A DNA stretch of 64,000 nucleotides from Leifsonia xyli subsp. cynodontis DSM 46306 (GCF_000470775.1 NC_022438.1:1426001-1490000), one strand, 5' to 3'; positions 8,036-20,785 are shown, counted from the stretch's first letter. Program-made: numbers and translations. The notes: generated by a model from the sequence alone, not told the origin.

Positions 8036-9349
8036 TCAGAACATGTTCAGCGCATAAGCGGTGACGAGGAGGCCGATGACACCCACGGCGAGGACGCCCG
8101 CGGTGATCATCAGGACGACAGGCAGAGCGTTCCCGCGCTTCTTCGGCGGCGGGATCACGCTCCGCGTGGACGTGTGCGAACTGATCGCACGCGATGCGAG
8201 AATAGGAGCGGAATCAGAGGTGTTGAACTCGTTCTCCTCACCATCGAGCAGCCGGTCGATGTCCGAGGAGTCGATGCGGTCGGGCATAGCCCCGGTCGCA
8301 CCGAGCGCACGCGGCAGATCGATCGAGCCGGTGACGAGGATCTCACCGGTGCTGGTCAGAGGCAGTGTCGCATCCGACTTCGGCAGCGAGGGCAGGATCA
8401 GTGCGTTGGTCGTCGTCGCAGCGGCCGAGTGCGCGACGTTGCGCGTGGTGACCGGCTCGTTCTTCTCATCGACCCCGGACCCGGCCGACCAGTGCCCCGT
8501 GGGCGGCGTGAAGGGCTGGCGCTCCTCAACGGCTGTTGCGCCGCCATCCCCACTCTCCGGTGCGGTCGGTTTCCCGGGTGAGGGAAATGCCGGTGCGGGA
8601 GTCACAAATGCGGGAGTAGCGGGTGCGGGAGCCACCGGGCGGGATGCCCCGGGGTCGGCGGGCGCGCCGAAAGCGGTGAACGGCGAGACCGGCGACGCTG
8701 TGACGCCCGTATCCGCTTCCGGTGCCGCGAACGGCCACGCCGCCTTCTGGCCGCTGGGCATCATGCCGCCGGAGGCCGTGGCAGCGGATGGCGGCGCACT
8801 CGCTGGCGGCTCTGTGGGACGCACCGCGTCCAGGTCGGAGGTGACAGTCACCGGGAACACCGGGGCGACGCTCGGCGCGGCGCCGGTCGCGTGCTGGTTG
8901 GCTTCCTGCGCCTGAAGCATCGCGCGCAGCTCGCGGCGGGTGAGCCGCCGCTCACCCGAGCTGCCGCCCTCGTTCGCTGGCGGTACGACGGGAACCGGCC
9001 GGGTGGGCGGCGCGTCCTCTTCTGGGGCGGACGCCTGCCGGAACAGCCCGAAGGTGTTCTCGACCGGTCTCTCCTGCTCCGCGGCGGCCTCAGCGCTGGA
9101 CAGCAGACTGTCGAAACCGCCCGACGCGAAAGCCGTGGGTGGGATGGTGGGCTGCTCGTCCGCGGCGAAAGGAGCCTCGGCGGACCCGGTCTCGCGCGAC
9201 TGCGATCTGGCAGCAGCCGAGGACTCCCCCGCCAGGCTCGACGCGCCGGCGCCCGCACGGTGGGTCGCCGTGCGCTCGTTCTCCCGGGCCTGTCGCCGTG
9301 TGCGTGGCGGCGCGCCCGAATCTGCCGAGTGATCAGGCCACAAAGTCAT
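8036..9349 (-). CDS. Low-complexity protein with a C-terminal membrane anchor
   Basis: 437 aa, rich in Ala, Pro, Ser, Thr and acidic residues for most of its length, with no globular domain I recognise. A conserved-looking motif [20 protein letters not shown] lies near residues 130-149. The end is [20 protein letters not shown] and a hydrophobic stretch [15 protein letters not shown], a single membrane helix at about 413-437, so most of the protein would be cytoplasmic with the anchor at the C-terminus. Its ATG overlaps the nadD stop (ATGA, 9346-9349), so it is co-translated with nadD. Proteins of this kind occupy the same place in related actinobacteria; function unknown. Confidence 0.72.
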   Translation of the reverse strand: MTLWPDHSADSGAPPRTRRQARENERTATHRAGAGASSLAGESSAAARSQSRETGSAEAPFAADEQPTIPPTAFASGGFDSLLSSAEAAAEQERPVENTFGLFRQASAPEEDAPPTRPVPVVPPANEGGSSGERRLTRRELRAMLQAQEANQHATGAAPSVAPVFPVTVTSDLDAVRPTEPPASAPPSAATASGGMMPSGQKAAWPFAAPEADTGVTASPVSPFTAFGAPADPGASRPVAPAPATPAFVTPAPAFPSPGKPTAPESGDGGATAVEERQPFTPPTGHWSAGSGVDEKNEPVTTRNVAHSAAATTTNALILPSLPKSDATLPLTSTGEILVTGSIDLPRALGATGAMPDRIDSSDIDRLLDGEENEFNTSDSAPILASRAISSHTSTRSVIPPPKKRGNALPVVLMITAGVLAVGVIGLLVTAYALNMF

Positions 9350-9948
9350 GCAACGCTCCGATACAAATGGTGTTTGGAGATGTACTGGACAACCCCGTCG
9401 GGGACGAGATACCAGACCGGCAATCCCCTGCTCACCCGATCCCGGCAGCCGGTCGAAGAGATCGCCAGGGCCGGAACTTCCAACAAGTTTACGTCCTGTT
9501 GCGGAAGTCCAGAAATACTCAAGTCATGTCCCGGGCGACTCACAGCCACGAAGTGCGCGAGCTTCCACAGTTCCTCGACATCGCGCCAGCTGAGGATCTG
9601 CGCGATGGCGTCTGCGCCGGTGATGAAGAACAGTTCGGCCTCGGGCCGCTCCTCGTGGAGGTCGCGCAGAGTGTCGATCGTGTAGGTCGGGCCGGTGCGG
9701 TCCACATCCACCCGGCTCACCGTGAAGCGTGGATTCGAGGCGGTGGCGATGACCGTCATCAAGTACCGGTGCTCGGCAGGGGTCACCGCTCCCTTCTGCC
9801 AAGGGCGGCCGGTCGGCACGAAGACGACCTCGTCCAAGTCGAAGGACTGGGCCACTTCGCTCGCGGCCACGAGGTGACCGTGATGGATGGGATCGAAGGT
9901 GCCACCCATCACACCGATGCGTGGGCGGCTCTTCTCCGTCAGCTCCAT
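9346..9948 (-). CDS. nadD: Nicotinate-nucleotide adenylyltransferase
   Basis: 200 aa, standard length. [20 protein letters not shown] (12-31) is the nucleotidyltransferase T/HxGH motif. [20 protein letters not shown] near 164 is the ISSTxIR-type ATP-binding segment. The enzyme transfers AMP to nicotinate mononucleotide to give deamido-NAD; nadE, which completes the pathway, is at 61.5 kb in this window. The gene starts 12 bases after a small membrane-protein gene. Confidence 0.96.
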   Translation of the reverse strand: MELTEKSRPRIGVMGGTFDPIHHGHLVAASEVAQSFDLDEVVFVPTGRPWQKGAVTPAEHRYLMTVIATASNPRFTVSRVDVDRTGPTYTIDTLRDLHEERPEAELFFITGADAIAQILSWRDVEELWKLAHFVAVSRPGHDLSISGLPQQDVNLLEVPALAISSTGCRDRVSRGLPVWYLVPDGVVQYISKHHLYRSVA

Positions 9949-9959
9949 GCCGAAGCGGC

Positions 9960-10196
9960 TCAGTGCCCCTGGGTCGGATGGCCGCTGCCGTGGTGGGCCG
10001 CGCCCGGGGCGCCGGCGTGCGCGGCCGCATCCGGGGCTGAGCGGTGGCTGTGGCGATTCGCGACGTCGCGGTAGCTGAGCGTGACGATCAGGAGCGCAGC
10101 GAAAATCACGGCCGCGATGACGCCATACACCCAGGTGGGCATCGGCAACTCGACGTGGGCCTCCGCAGCAGCGAGGACGGTTGTCAGGTGAGACAT
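9960..10196 (-). CDS. Small single-span membrane protein
   Basis: 78 aa with one membrane helix ([20 protein letters not shown], about 21-40) and a His-, Ala- and Gly-rich C-terminus ([20 protein letters not shown]) that could bind metal ions non-specifically. It lies between proA and nadD, 11 bases before nadD, and is probably in the same transcript. Such short proteins are common here in Microbacteriaceae. Function unknown. Confidence 0.65.
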   Translation of the reverse strand: MSHLTTVLAAAEAHVELPMPTWVYGVIAAVIFAALLIVTLSYRDVANRHSHRSAPDAAAHAGAPGAAHHGSGHPTQGH

Positions 10197-10254
10197 CGGT
10201 TGGTGATCCTTTCGAAGCGCGTGGCCCCGGGGCCGTTACGAGTCTAGCGAACGG

Positions 10255-11461
10255 TCAGCTGCGGACCTGACCGGACCCGCGGACGATCCATTTCGTGCTG
10301 GTGAGCTCCGGCAGCCCCATCGGGCCGCGGACGTGAAGCTTCTGGGTGGAGATCCCGGCTTCGGCGCCGAAGCCGAACTCGCCACCGTCGGTGAAGCGCG
10401 TGGAGGCGTTGACCATGACGACCGCGGAGTCCACTTCGTTCAGGAAGCGCTCCGCATTGGCGAGGTCGTTCGTCACAATCGCCTCGGTGTGCTGGGTGGA
10501 ATAGGTGCGGATGTGCTCGGTCGCGTAGTCCGCCGCGGTCACGGGGATCGCGCCCGGCGAGTGCGGCAGAGCGATCTCATCGGCGTGGACGGTGACCCCG
10601 GCTTCGGTCAGCGCGCCCAGAACCGGAGGCAGCAACCGCTCCGCGGCCGCCCGATGCACGAGAACCGTCTCCACCGCATTGCACGCGCTGGGACGCTGCG
10701 CCTTGGCGTTGCGGACGATGTCGACCGCCCAGTCTTCGCGCGCGCTCTCGTCCAGAACGATGTGGACGACGCCCGCGCCGGTCTCGATGACCGGCACGGC
10801 CGACTGGGTGACCACGGTCTGGATGAGGCCGGCGCTGCCGCGTGGAATGAGCACGTCGACGAACCCGCGGGCCTGCATGAGCCCGTTCGCGCCTTCGCCC
10901 GAAGTCGTCGATCGTCTGCACCGCGTCCGCAGGGAGTCCCGCGGCGGCCAGAGCCCCCTGGATCACGCCGACGAGAACGCCGTTGGTGGCGATCGCGGCG
11001 CTGCCGCCGCGCAGCACCGCCGCATTGCCGCTCTTCAGAGCGAGCGCCGCGATGTCGATGGTCACATTGGGTCTGGCCTCGTAGATCGCGCCCACCACGC
11101 CGAACGGGACGCGGATCTGGGCGATCCTCACTCCATTCGGGAGGGCGCTCCCCCGCACCGTCTGGCCGACGGGATCGGTGAGCGCGACGATCTCAAGCAC
11201 GGCGTCCGCCAGTCCCCGCAGCCGCGCGGGGGTGAGCGTCAGCCGGTCGAGCAGTCCGGCCGAGAGCCCGTTCTCCCGCCCGTTGGCAAGGTCGACCGCG
11301 TTGGCCGCCAGGATGCTGTCCGCCGCGGCGAGCACGCCCTCGGCGATAGCGCGCAGGGCGGCATCCTTCTCGGCGGTGGATGCGATGGCCAAAGCGATCG
11401 AGGCGCGCTTGGCGGCGGAGAGCCGGTCGGTCAGCGAGACCGCGGTGGAGGTCGGCGACAT
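10255..11461 (-). pseudogene. proA: Gamma-glutamyl phosphate reductase, frameshifted
   Basis: Two frames together give a full ProA of about 400 aa. The first, from ATG 11461 (after GGATGAGG), covers MSPTSTAVSL to ADAVQTIDDFGR and then goes out of frame near 10895-10900. The second frame continues as EGANGLMQARGFVDVLIPRG to the stop at 10255, including the catalytic Cys in RPSACNAVETVL. The sequence GGGCGAAGGCGCG appears to have lost two bases from an ancestral GGGCGCGAAGGCGCG. The broken point is early in the catalytic domain, so no active enzyme is expected. ProA reduces gamma-glutamyl phosphate to glutamate semialdehyde for proline. The adjacent proB is also frameshifted. Confidence 0.88.
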
Positions 11462-11471
11462 ATGCCTCATC

Positions 11472-13889
<2,418 letters not shown>

Positions 13890-13913
13890 TCAGGTATGAA
13901 CCGTGATCGCGGC

Positions 13914-14171
13914 TCAGGCCTCGACGGCCACGATGTTGACGACCTTGCGGCCGCCCTTGGCGCCGAACTGAACCGAGCCCGCTGCCAGGGCGAACAGGGT
14001 GTCGTCGCCGCCGCGGCCGACATTGGCGCCCGGGTGGAAGTGGGTGCCGCGCTGGCGGACCAGGATCTCACCGGCGTTGACGGTCTGGCCGCCGAAGCGC
14101 TTCACGCCGAGGCGCTGAGCGTTCGAGTCACGACCGTTACGAGTGGAGCTCGCTCCCTTTTTGTGTGCCAT
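13914..14171 (-). CDS. rpmA: 50S ribosomal protein bL27
   Basis: 85 aa. [20 protein letters not shown] then [20 protein letters not shown] and [20 protein letters not shown] are diagnostic of bL27. The N-terminus matches the short form that needs no processing protease, and reaches toward the peptidyl transferase centre. It follows rplU by 28 bases with GAGGAG before the ATG. Confidence 0.98.
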   Translation of the reverse strand: MAHKKGASSTRNGRDSNAQRLGVKRFGGQTVNAGEILVRQRGTHFHPGANVGRGGDDTLFALAAGSVQFGAKGGRKVVNIVAVEA

Positions 14172-14199
14172 GTCTTTTTCTCCTCGGGAGGTTCTGCGG

Positions 14200-14508
14200 C
14201 TACTTGATGCCGGTGATCTTGACGCGCGTGAGCTCCTGGCGGTGGCCCTGACGCTTCTTGTAGCCCGTCTTGTTCTTGAACTTCTGGATGACGATCTTCG
14301 GACCGCGCAGGTCTTCCAGGACCGTGGCCGTGACCGTGACCTTCGAGAGGGACTTCGCGTCCGAGGTGATCTTGTCACCGTCGACAAGCAGCACAGCGGC
14401 CAACTCGATGGTGCCGTCCTCGCCGGCCTTCACGCGGTCCATCGTCACGATGGTGCCGACCTCGACCTTCTCCTGCCGGCCACCGGCGCGCACAACTGCG
14501 TAAACCAC
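14200..14508 (-). CDS. rplU: 50S ribosomal protein bL21
   Basis: 102 aa from GTG 14508, with AAAGG about 9 bases upstream; [20 protein letters not shown] is the usual start. The C-terminus [20 protein letters not shown] and VKITGIK is the bL21 signature. First gene of the rplU-rpmA-obg group. The stretch 14509-14762 upstream holds its leader and promoter, which I cannot place with certainty. Confidence 0.97.
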   Translation of the reverse strand: MVYAVVRAGGRQEKVEVGTIVTMDRVKAGEDGTIELAAVLLVDGDKITSDAKSLSKVTVTATVLEDLRGPKIVIQKFKNKTGYKKRQGHRQELTRVKITGIK

Positions 14509-14762
14509 TTTCACGTACCTTTTTCGTCGGGGAGCAGCTCCCGGCGTGACCGCGGACCTGATCCTGCTCTTTCTCGTGTTCAGGAAGTTACTGGCGAGTC
14601 GTCCCCGTCGCTTCGGACGCCGGAGGGCTCTCAGAAAACCGTGTGGATGGCCAGGCTTCACCCGACGCACACCAACGGTCAACTTTACCCGACACCACAC
14701 AACCCGTCAATCTGACGAGGGGGGCCGACACCGCCGATGGGGCCGGTTCCTAGGATCATTCT

Positions 14763-15072
14763 ATGACGGTCCTGATCGATCCCCCCGGCATGGCGCGCGC
14801 ACGGCATGTTGTGGTCCCACCTGGTCAGCGATTCGTCGATCGACGAACTGCACGCTTTCGCCGCCGCCGCGGGCGTCCCGGCGCGAGCGTTCGACCTCGA
14901 CCACTACGACATCCCCGACAAGCGCTACGACGAGCTGATCGCGGCGGGAGCGCTTCCCGTGCCCGGGAAGGAACTCGTCTCTCGCCTCATCGCCAGCGCA
15001 CTGCGGTCGCGGCGGGCGCCGATCAGGGCTGCTGGTCGCCGTCCGCCGCGGCGAGCTCGCCCCCGGCGATGA
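14763..15072 (+). pseudogene. DUF4031 protein, frameshifted at a C-run
   Basis: The start reads MTVLIDPP and then leaves frame; the +1 frame continues AWRAHGMLWSHLVSDSSIDE, LHAFAAAAGVPARAFDLDHYDIPDKRYDEL and PVPGKELVSRLIASALRSRR. Joined, this is a DUF4031 protein of about 90 aa. The shift lies in the run of six C at 14781-14786; five would restore the frame. The 3' end overlaps the rne stop on the other strand, so the natural C-terminus may also be altered. DUF4031 proteins are short and of unknown function. A sequencing error in the homopolymer is the main alternative. Confidence 0.75.
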
Positions 15073-17503
15073 CCTCAGTGGACGCGCGGCGGCTGCGCTT
15101 GCGTCCTGTGTCCGGCGCTTTCGGCTGCGGGAACGAGTCGAGGACCGAGTCGAGCAGCAGTTCGGTTTCCACGGCCGACGTCTTCGCGGCGGGAGCGGCG
15201 TCCAGCAGGTCGACGCGGTCCGGGCCGTCGGCGGCCCGGGCGTCCCCGGCGGCGGAAGTCCCGATCTCCGCGGTCTTCTGCTCGTCGTGCTGGGCGCTCT
15301 TGCCCTTGCGGCGGCGTTTCTTCGGAGCGGGCGTCCCCTGAGCTTCCGCGACGGAGGCAGCGCCCTCCACGGCCTTCGCCCCCTCATCGGCGGCGTGGGC
15401 GTGGATGGTGGAGGCCGCGATCTGCGCGAGCGCGTTCTTCGCGTCATCGGTGATGGCATGAGTGCCGGAGCCGCTGTGCGCCGGAGCGGAAGACCCATTG
15501 CCGTTGCCACCCCGGCCGCGGCGGCGCTCGCTCTGCGGCTGCTGAGGCTGGCGGCTCTTCACAACCGGATCGTGATGCACGATCACACCGCGGCCGGCGC
15601 AGACCTCGCACGCCTCGCTGAAGGTCTCCAGCAGGCCGAGGCCGAGCTTCTTGCGGGTCATCTGCACGAGGCCGAGCGAGGTGACCTCGGCCACCTGGTG
15701 CTTCGTGCGGTCGCGGCTCAGGCACTCGATCAGGCGGCGCAGCACGAGGTCGCGGTTCGACTCGAGCACCATGTCGATGAAGTCCACGACGATGATGCCG
15801 CCGATGTCGCGCAGCCGGAGCTGGCGCACGATCTCCTCGGCCGCCTCCAGGTTGTTCTTGGTGACGGTCTCTTCGAGGTTGCCGCCCGAGCCGACGAACT
15901 TGCCGGTGTTGACGTCCACCACGGTCATCGCCTCGGTGCGGTCGATGACGAGCGAGCCGCCGGAAGGCAGCCAGACCTTGCGCTCCAGCGCCTTCTCGAT
16001 CTGCTCGGTGATGCGGTGCTCGTCGAACGCATCGCGCTCACCGGTGTAAGCCTCGACGCGGTCGAGCAGATCGGGCGCGACCTGGCGCAGGTAGCTCTCG
16101 ATCGTCTGGCGCGCGTTGTCCCCGGCGATGACGAGCTTCTGGAAGTCCTCGTTGAAGACATCCCGGATGATCTTGATCAGGAGGTCGGGCTCGCTGTGCA
16201 AGAGCGCAGGCGCCTGCTGGGTCTCGTTCTGCCTTGAGATGTCCGCCCACTGCGCGGTGAGGCGGGTCGCATCGAGCGTCAGCTGCTCCTCGGTCGCCCC
16301 TTCGGCGGCCGTGCGCACGATCACGCCAGCGCTCTCCGGGAGCACCTCTTTGAGGATCTTCTTGAGACGCGAACGCTCGGTGTCCGGCAGCTTGCGGCTG
16401 ATGCCGTTCATGGAGCCGTTCGGCACGTAGACGAGGTAGCGGCCCGGCAGCGAGATCTGGCTGGTGAGCCGGGCGCCCTTGTGGCCGACCGGGTCCTTCG
16501 TGACCTGGACGAGCACACGGTCTCCGGGCTTCAGCGCCAGCTCGATACGGCGCGGCTGGTTGCCGGTCTCCATCGCATCCCAGTTGACCTCGCCGGAATA
16601 GAGCACCGCGTTGCGGCCACGGCCGATGTCGACGAACGCCGCCTCCATGCTCGGCAGCACGTTCTGCACCCGGCCCAGATAGACATTGCCGATCAGCGAC
16701 GCCTCCTGCGAACGGGCGACGTAATGCTCGACCAGGACCTTATCCTCCAGGACGCCGATCTGGATGCGGCCGTCCTTGGACCGGACGATCATCTGCCGGT
16801 CGACGGACTCGCGTCGCGCGAGGAACTCGGCCTCGGTGATCACAGGACGGCGGCGGCCTGCGTCGCGGCCGTCGCGGCGGCGCTGCTTCTTGGCCTCCAG
16901 GCGCGTGGAGCCCTTGACCTTCTGCGGCTCGGTGATGAGCTCTGGCTCCCGCGGCGCGCGCACCTTCACGACGGTGCTGGCGGGGTCGTTCGCGTCGGAG
17001 CGGCCCGGCTCGCCGGCACGGCGGCGCGAACGGCGGCGGACGGTGGCCGAGGGCTCCTCCTCGCCATCGGGGAGAGGGGGCAGCGGAATGATCTCCGGCG
17101 CCTGGAAGAGGAGGGCCGTGGACGGCAAACCCGGAGCGGCCGAGAAGAGCGTCGCATCGGCTTCCGGCTGCCCGCCGTGGGGCTCCGGCAAGGCGGGCGG
17201 CTCGTGGGCGGCGACGGGAGCGGACAGGCCAGTGCCCGGTTTCGCCGCGGCTTTCCTGTCCGCGGTCGCCTTCTTCTCTGCCGGGCCGGCCGAGTCCCCG
17301 GGAACCGGCAGCGTCTCGGCGTGCCCGGCCGCTGCGGCGGCCTCGGCCGATTCAGCGGTGGTCGCCGTCGTCTCGCCCACGCCCGTGGGGAGAGCGGATC
17401 GTCCGGCGCGGCGGTTTCCGAAGATCCCGCGGCGCTTGCGTCCGGTGCCGTCCCCTTCCGTGCTCGTAGCGTTCGTGTTGTCGATATTCTCGTTTTCCAC
17501 CAT
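15023..17503 (-). CDS. rne: Ribonuclease E/G
   Basis: 826 aa from ATG 17503. A disordered N-terminal arm of about 230 aa is rich in Ala, Glu and Arg ([21 protein letters not shown]), typical of actinobacterial RNase E. The catalytic region follows: S1 domain with GNVYLGRVQNVLPSMEAAFVD, then DRTEAMTVVDVNTGKFVGSG and GGIIVVDFIDMVLESNRDLV holding the two metal-binding Asp residues, then the zinc-link Cys pair in CEVCAGRG. The C-terminal 200 aa are again low complexity and likely a scaffold for partner proteins. It is the main endonuclease for mRNA decay and rRNA processing. It lies upstream of rplU, the usual order. Confidence 0.96.
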   Translation of the reverse strand: MVENENIDNTNATSTEGDGTGRKRRGIFGNRRAGRSALPTGVGETTATTAESAEAAAAAGHAETLPVPGDSAGPAEKKATADRKAAAKPGTGLSAPVAAHEPPALPEPHGGQPEADATLFSAAPGLPSTALLFQAPEIIPLPPLPDGEEEPSATVRRRSRRRAGEPGRSDANDPASTVVKVRAPREPELITEPQKVKGSTRLEAKKQRRRDGRDAGRRRPVITEAEFLARRESVDRQMIVRSKDGRIQIGVLEDKVLVEHYVARSQEASLIGNVYLGRVQNVLPSMEAAFVDIGRGRNAVLYSGEVNWDAMETGNQPRRIELALKPGDRVLVQVTKDPVGHKGARLTSQISLPGRYLVYVPNGSMNGISRKLPDTERSRLKKILKEVLPESAGVIVRTAAEGATEEQLTLDATRLTAQWADISRQNETQQAPALLHSEPDLLIKIIRDVFNEDFQKLVIAGDNARQTIESYLRQVAPDLLDRVEAYTGERDAFDEHRITEQIEKALERKVWLPSGGSLVIDRTEAMTVVDVNTGKFVGSGGNLEETVTKNNLEAAEEIVRQLRLRDIGGIIVVDFIDMVLESNRDLVLRRLIECLSRDRTKHQVAEVTSLGLVQMTRKKLGLGLLETFSEACEVCAGRGVIVHHDPVVKSRQPQQPQSERRRGRGGNGNGSSAPAHSGSGTHAITDDAKNALAQIAASTIHAHAADEGAKAVEGAASVAEAQGTPAPKKRRRKGKSAQHDEQKTAEIGTSAAGDARAADGPDRVDLLDAAPAAKTSAVETELLLDSVLDSFPQPKAPDTGRKRSRRASTEVIAGGELAAADGDQQP

Positions 17504-17825
17504 TGCTGGTGCACTCCTCGACCGGCGGCGGTCGCCCGCTCGCCGGGTACTCTCCGTCGGGGCGGCGCAGGCGCTCCCCCGTAATCCTTGTCGGACGCGG
17601 TCGGCTCGTGGCGCGGCCCGCATCCAGCTCACTGTCTTCGCCGGCCAGCGCGGCCGGCCATTGTCACGGGACGCACCGTGCGTCCGTTCAAGCCTTCAAT
17701 CGGCGTCTCCCGGTGCTTCCCAGGACGACTACCCAACGATTATCGCACGGCCACGACCCCGACGCCGTTAGCGCCGGACCGCCGGTCTCAGTCGGTCCCT
17801 CGATGCGCATGTCATAATCCAACTT
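17504..17825. other. rne/VKOR divergent intergenic region
   Basis: 322 bases between divergent genes. For the plus-strand gene a CATAAT at 17813-17818 lies 8 bases before its GTG, which would give a leaderless transcript. On the other side GATAAT near 17741 on the minus strand would leave rne with a leader of about 230 bases, as RNase E genes often have. No repeat or RNA gene seen. Confidence 0.35.
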
Positions 17826-18443
17826 GTGTCAGACTCCACTGCGCCGGCGGCCTATCGCCGCCCGACCGCCCTCGCCGTCCTTCTCATCGCAGCCGGAGCC
17901 GTCGGCCTCTGGGGAGCCTTCATGCTCATGCTGGACAAGCTGCATCTGCTGGAGAATCCCGACGCGCAGCTCTCCTGCAACCTCAGCGTCTTGATCGGCT
18001 GCAGCAAGAACCTGAACGCCTGGCAGGGGTCCCTTCTCGGCTTCCCCAACCCGATCATCGGCCTGGGCGGCTGGACCGCCGTGATCGCAGTCGGAGTCGG
18101 CCTCTTCGCCGTGAAGTCGCGCTTCGCCCGCTGGTATTGGCTCACCTTCAACGCGGGCATGGCGCTGGCGCTGGCGCTGGTCGTCTTCCTCATCACCGAG
18201 TCGCTGACCACACTCAACGTGCTCTGCCCGTGGTGCATGGTCACCTGGGCCGCGACCATCCCGATCTTCTGGTCGGTGACTCTCTACAATCTCAAGGAGG
18301 GCAACATCCCGCTGCCCGAGCGCGGACGCCGAATCTTCGAGATCCTTTACGGTTGGGTGCCGCTCATCACCGTGCTCTCCTACACGGTCGTCGCCTTCCT
18401 GGCCCAGATTCAGCTCGACTGGATCAATCGCGCCTTCGTCTAA
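17826..18443 (+). CDS. Vitamin K epoxide reductase (VKOR) family membrane protein
   Basis: 205 aa, start GTG 17826. Five hydrophobic segments (about 14-37, 76-97, 103-124, 132-154, 176-196). The redox pair CPWC (Cys134, Cys137) faces the outside end of a helix and is paired with the loop cysteines Cys51 and Cys59 (QLSCNLSVLIGCS). Bacterial VKORs reoxidise DsbA-like proteins with quinones to form disulfides in the cell envelope; in actinobacteria they replace DsbB. No DsbA partner gene is adjacent. The transcript may be leaderless. Confidence 0.92.
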   Translation: MSDSTAPAAYRRPTALAVLLIAAGAVGLWGAFMLMLDKLHLLENPDAQLSCNLSVLIGCSKNLNAWQGSLLGFPNPIIGLGGWTAVIAVGVGLFAVKSRFARWYWLTFNAGMALALALVVFLITESLTTLNVLCPWCMVTWAATIPIFWSVTLYNLKEGNIPLPERGRRIFEILYGWVPLITVLSYTVVAFLAQIQLDWINRAFV

Positions 18444-18450
18444 GCCCGTC

Positions 18451-18557
18451 CGGAGCCGAGGCGAACCAGGGATGTCCTCCGTTCTCGGCTCCGAGCGGGG
18501 CCAAATGCGACGAAGGGAGGAGATTCCGGCCAGATCGGCCGTGATCTCCTCCCTTCG
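18451..18557. terminator. Two hairpins between VKOR and ndk
   Basis: A weaker hairpin (CGGAGCCGAG ... CTCGGCTCCG, 18451-18493) is followed by a strong one: arms CGAAGGGAGGAGAT and ATCTCCTCCCTTCG at 18511-18557 around a 19-base loop. The genes converge here, so both can be stopped. Confidence 0.6.
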
Positions 18558-18612
18558 TGCGCGGCCTATGCGGCGCGAGACTGCCGAGGGCGGAGCGGGG
18601 AGAGGTAAGGGC

Positions 18613-19035
18613 TCAGCCGAACCAGAGAGCAAGCTCGCGGGCCGCGGATTCCGGCGAGTCGGAGCCGTGGACGAGGTTCTGCTGCACCGTGAGACCCCAA
18701 TCGCGAGCGAGGTCGCCGCGGATGGTACCGGGGAGCGCCGTGGTCGGGTCGGTCGCTCCCGCCAAAGAGCGGAAGCCCTCGATGACCCGGTCGCCGGCGA
18801 GGCGGATGGCGACGAGGGGGCCCGACTCCATGAACCCCACCAGCGGCTCGTAGAAGGGTTTGCCCTCATGCTCGGCGTAGTGCTTGGCGAGGAGTTCGCG
18901 GTCGGCCTGCACCATCCGGATATCGACGAGGGCGTAGCCTTTGGCCTCGATGCGGCGCAGGATCTCGCCGGTGAGGTTGCGGGCGACTCCGTCGGGCTTG
19001 ACGAGGACGAGGGTCTCTTCGACGGCGGTGGTCAT
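18613..19035 (-). CDS. ndk: Nucleoside diphosphate kinase
   Basis: 140 aa. ETLVLVKPDGVARNLTGEIL (7-26) and the active-site histidine in NLVHGSDSPESA near residue 119 are diagnostic. The enzyme transfers phosphate from ATP to other nucleoside diphosphates. The ATG at 19035 overlaps the stop of the upstream DUF4233 gene, in the conserved folC-DUF4233-ndk order of actinobacteria. Confidence 0.98.
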   Translation of the reverse strand: MTTAVEETLVLVKPDGVARNLTGEILRRIEAKGYALVDIRMVQADRELLAKHYAEHEGKPFYEPLVGFMESGPLVAIRLAGDRVIEGFRSLAGATDPTTALPGTIRGDLARDWGLTVQQNLVHGSDSPESAARELALWFG

Positions 19036-19421
19036 GGGGTCTCCGTTCCAGTTGGTGATCGGTCGAGGCGGGCGGAAACGATCATGCAGTAGGTCCACAT
19101 GGCCGTGAAGATCGCACCCACGATGAAGAAGGCGGGGACGAGGAAACCGGCGGCGATGACGATCAGCTGGACGAGCCAACCCAGCCACACGCCGACGGAG
19201 GCGCGGAGGAGGCCGATCGCGACGATCATGAGCGCGACGACACCGGCTCCCCCGCCGAGGGCGACGGCGGGCGGGAGCGCGCCGAGGCCGGAGACGACGA
19301 GCGCGCCCAGGAAGACGATGATCAACTCGAAACCGAGGACGATCGAGCCGAGGCTCTCGCGGAGGGAGCGGCGACGGCGGGCGCGACCAACCGGGGGCTC
19401 CTGCTCTCCGGCCGCGCTCAC
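19032..19421 (-). CDS. DUF4233 membrane protein
   Basis: 129 aa from GTG 19421, which overlaps the folC stop. Three to four hydrophobic segments (IVLGFELIIVFLGALVVSGL, AVALGGGAGVVALMIVAIGL, WLGWLVQLIVIAAGFLVPAF, FIVGAIFTAMWTYCMIV). DUF4233 proteins sit almost always between folC and ndk in actinobacteria. No function is established; the fixed position suggests translational coupling more than shared chemistry. Confidence 0.88.
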   Translation of the reverse strand: MSAAGEQEPPVGRARRRRSLRESLGSIVLGFELIIVFLGALVVSGLGALPPAVALGGGAGVVALMIVAIGLLRASVGVWLGWLVQLIVIAAGFLVPAFFIVGAIFTAMWTYCMIVSARLDRSPTGTETP

Positions 19422-20785
19422 GTGGCGGCCTCCTTCCAGCCCTGCTCCTCGGCGTACGCCATCGCAGCGCCGACGAGAACGATGGAGCCGGTGACCACGA
19501 CGGCGCGGCGCTCCCGCTCGCCCGCCCACTCGCGGGCCGCTTCCAGCGCGTCGAGCGCGTCGGAGAAGACGATGGCCGCTTCCTCACCGGCCTCGTCGCG
19601 CACGATGTCGCCGAGCTCCTCGGCGGGGAGTGCGCGCTCGGAGGCCGGCTCTGTCACGAAGTACTGCATCGCTCGCGGGGTGAGCGCGCGGATGATGCCG
19701 CGTGCGTCCTTGTCGCCGAGGCTGCCGACGACGAAGGCGATCTCCTCGAAGTCGAAATACCGCCCGAGCACCTCCGCGAGCGACTCGGCGCCCGCAGGGT
19801 TGTGCGCCGCATCGACCAGGATGCTCGGCTCGATGCCGATGAGCTGCAGCCGGCCCGGCGACGTGGCCGTGGCGAAGCCTTCCTCCACCAGCTCGGCCTT
19901 GAGCGGCGGTATGCCACGGCCGAGGAACGTCTCGACGGCCGCCACCGCCACCGCCGCGTTCTGAGCCTGGTGGTCTCCGTACAGCGGCAGAAAGACATCC
20001 TCGTAGGTCGCAGCGCGCCCGCGCACCGTCACGAGCTGCCCGCCGACGGCGACACGCGTCCTGACGACGTCGAAATCCCGCGGCTGCTGCATGAGGGTGG
20101 ACTCGGTGAGCTGCGCCGCCTCCTCCAGCTCGGACAACGCTTCGGGAGGCTGCGCCGAGGTCACGACATCCGCCGTCGGCTTGATGATCCCCGATTTCGT
20201 GCGGGCGATCTCCCGCACGGTGCTGCCGAGCTGCTTGGTGTGCTCGAGCGAGATCGGGGTGAAGACCGCCACCTGCCCGTCGCCGACGTTGGTGGAGTCC
20301 CACTCCCCGCCCATCCCGACTTCGATGATCGCGACATCCACGGGGGCGTCAGCGAATGCCGCGAACGCGAGCGCTGTCAACGCCTCGAAGAAGGTCAGCG
20401 GGGCTTTGCCCTGCTGATCCAGTTCCGCGTCCACAAGCTCCAGGAACGGGCGGATGTCCTCCCAGGTGCGCACCAGCGCCTCATCGCCGATCGGCTCGCC
20501 GTCGATCACGATGCGCTCATTGAAGCGCACGAGGTGCGGGCTCGTCATCAGTCCGGTGCGCAGACCGTAGGCGCGCAGAATGCTCTCCGTGACGCGGCTG
20601 GTCGAGGTCTTCCCGTTGGTGCCGGTGATGTGGATGATCGGGTACGCCCGCTGCGGGTCGCCCAGCAGCTCCACGGCGCGACGGGTCGCATCGAGACGAC
20701 GCTCGGGGGCCCCCTCGCCGATGCGGGCCAGCAGGGCCTGGTAGACGGCCTCCGCTTCGTCCCTCAGCTCCTCGTCGTCGCTCAC
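19418..20785 (-). CDS. folC: Folylpolyglutamate/dihydrofolate synthase
   Basis: 455 aa. The P-loop [18 protein letters not shown] (about 53-70), [12 protein letters not shown] (about 134), [15 protein letters not shown] (about 153-167) and DAAHNPAG (about 321-328) identify the FolC/Mur ligase family. It adds glutamates to folates and possibly makes dihydrofolate. GTG at 20785 overlaps the ileS stop, so translation is coupled. No frameshift seen. Confidence 0.96.
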   Translation of the reverse strand: MSDDEELRDEAEAVYQALLARIGEGAPERRLDATRRAVELLGDPQRAYPIIHITGTNGKTSTSRVTESILRAYGLRTGLMTSPHLVRFNERIVIDGEPIGDEALVRTWEDIRPFLELVDAELDQQGKAPLTFFEALTALAFAAFADAPVDVAIIEVGMGGEWDSTNVGDGQVAVFTPISLEHTKQLGSTVREIARTKSGIIKPTADVVTSAQPPEALSELEEAAQLTESTLMQQPRDFDVVRTRVAVGGQLVTVRGRAATYEDVFLPLYGDHQAQNAAVAVAAVETFLGRGIPPLKAELVEEGFATATSPGRLQLIGIEPSILVDAAHNPAGAESLAEVLGRYFDFEEIAFVVGSLGDKDARGIIRALTPRAMQYFVTEPASERALPAEELGDIVRDEAGEEAAIVFSDALDALEAAREWAGERERRAVVVTGSIVLVGAAMAYAEEQGWKEAAT

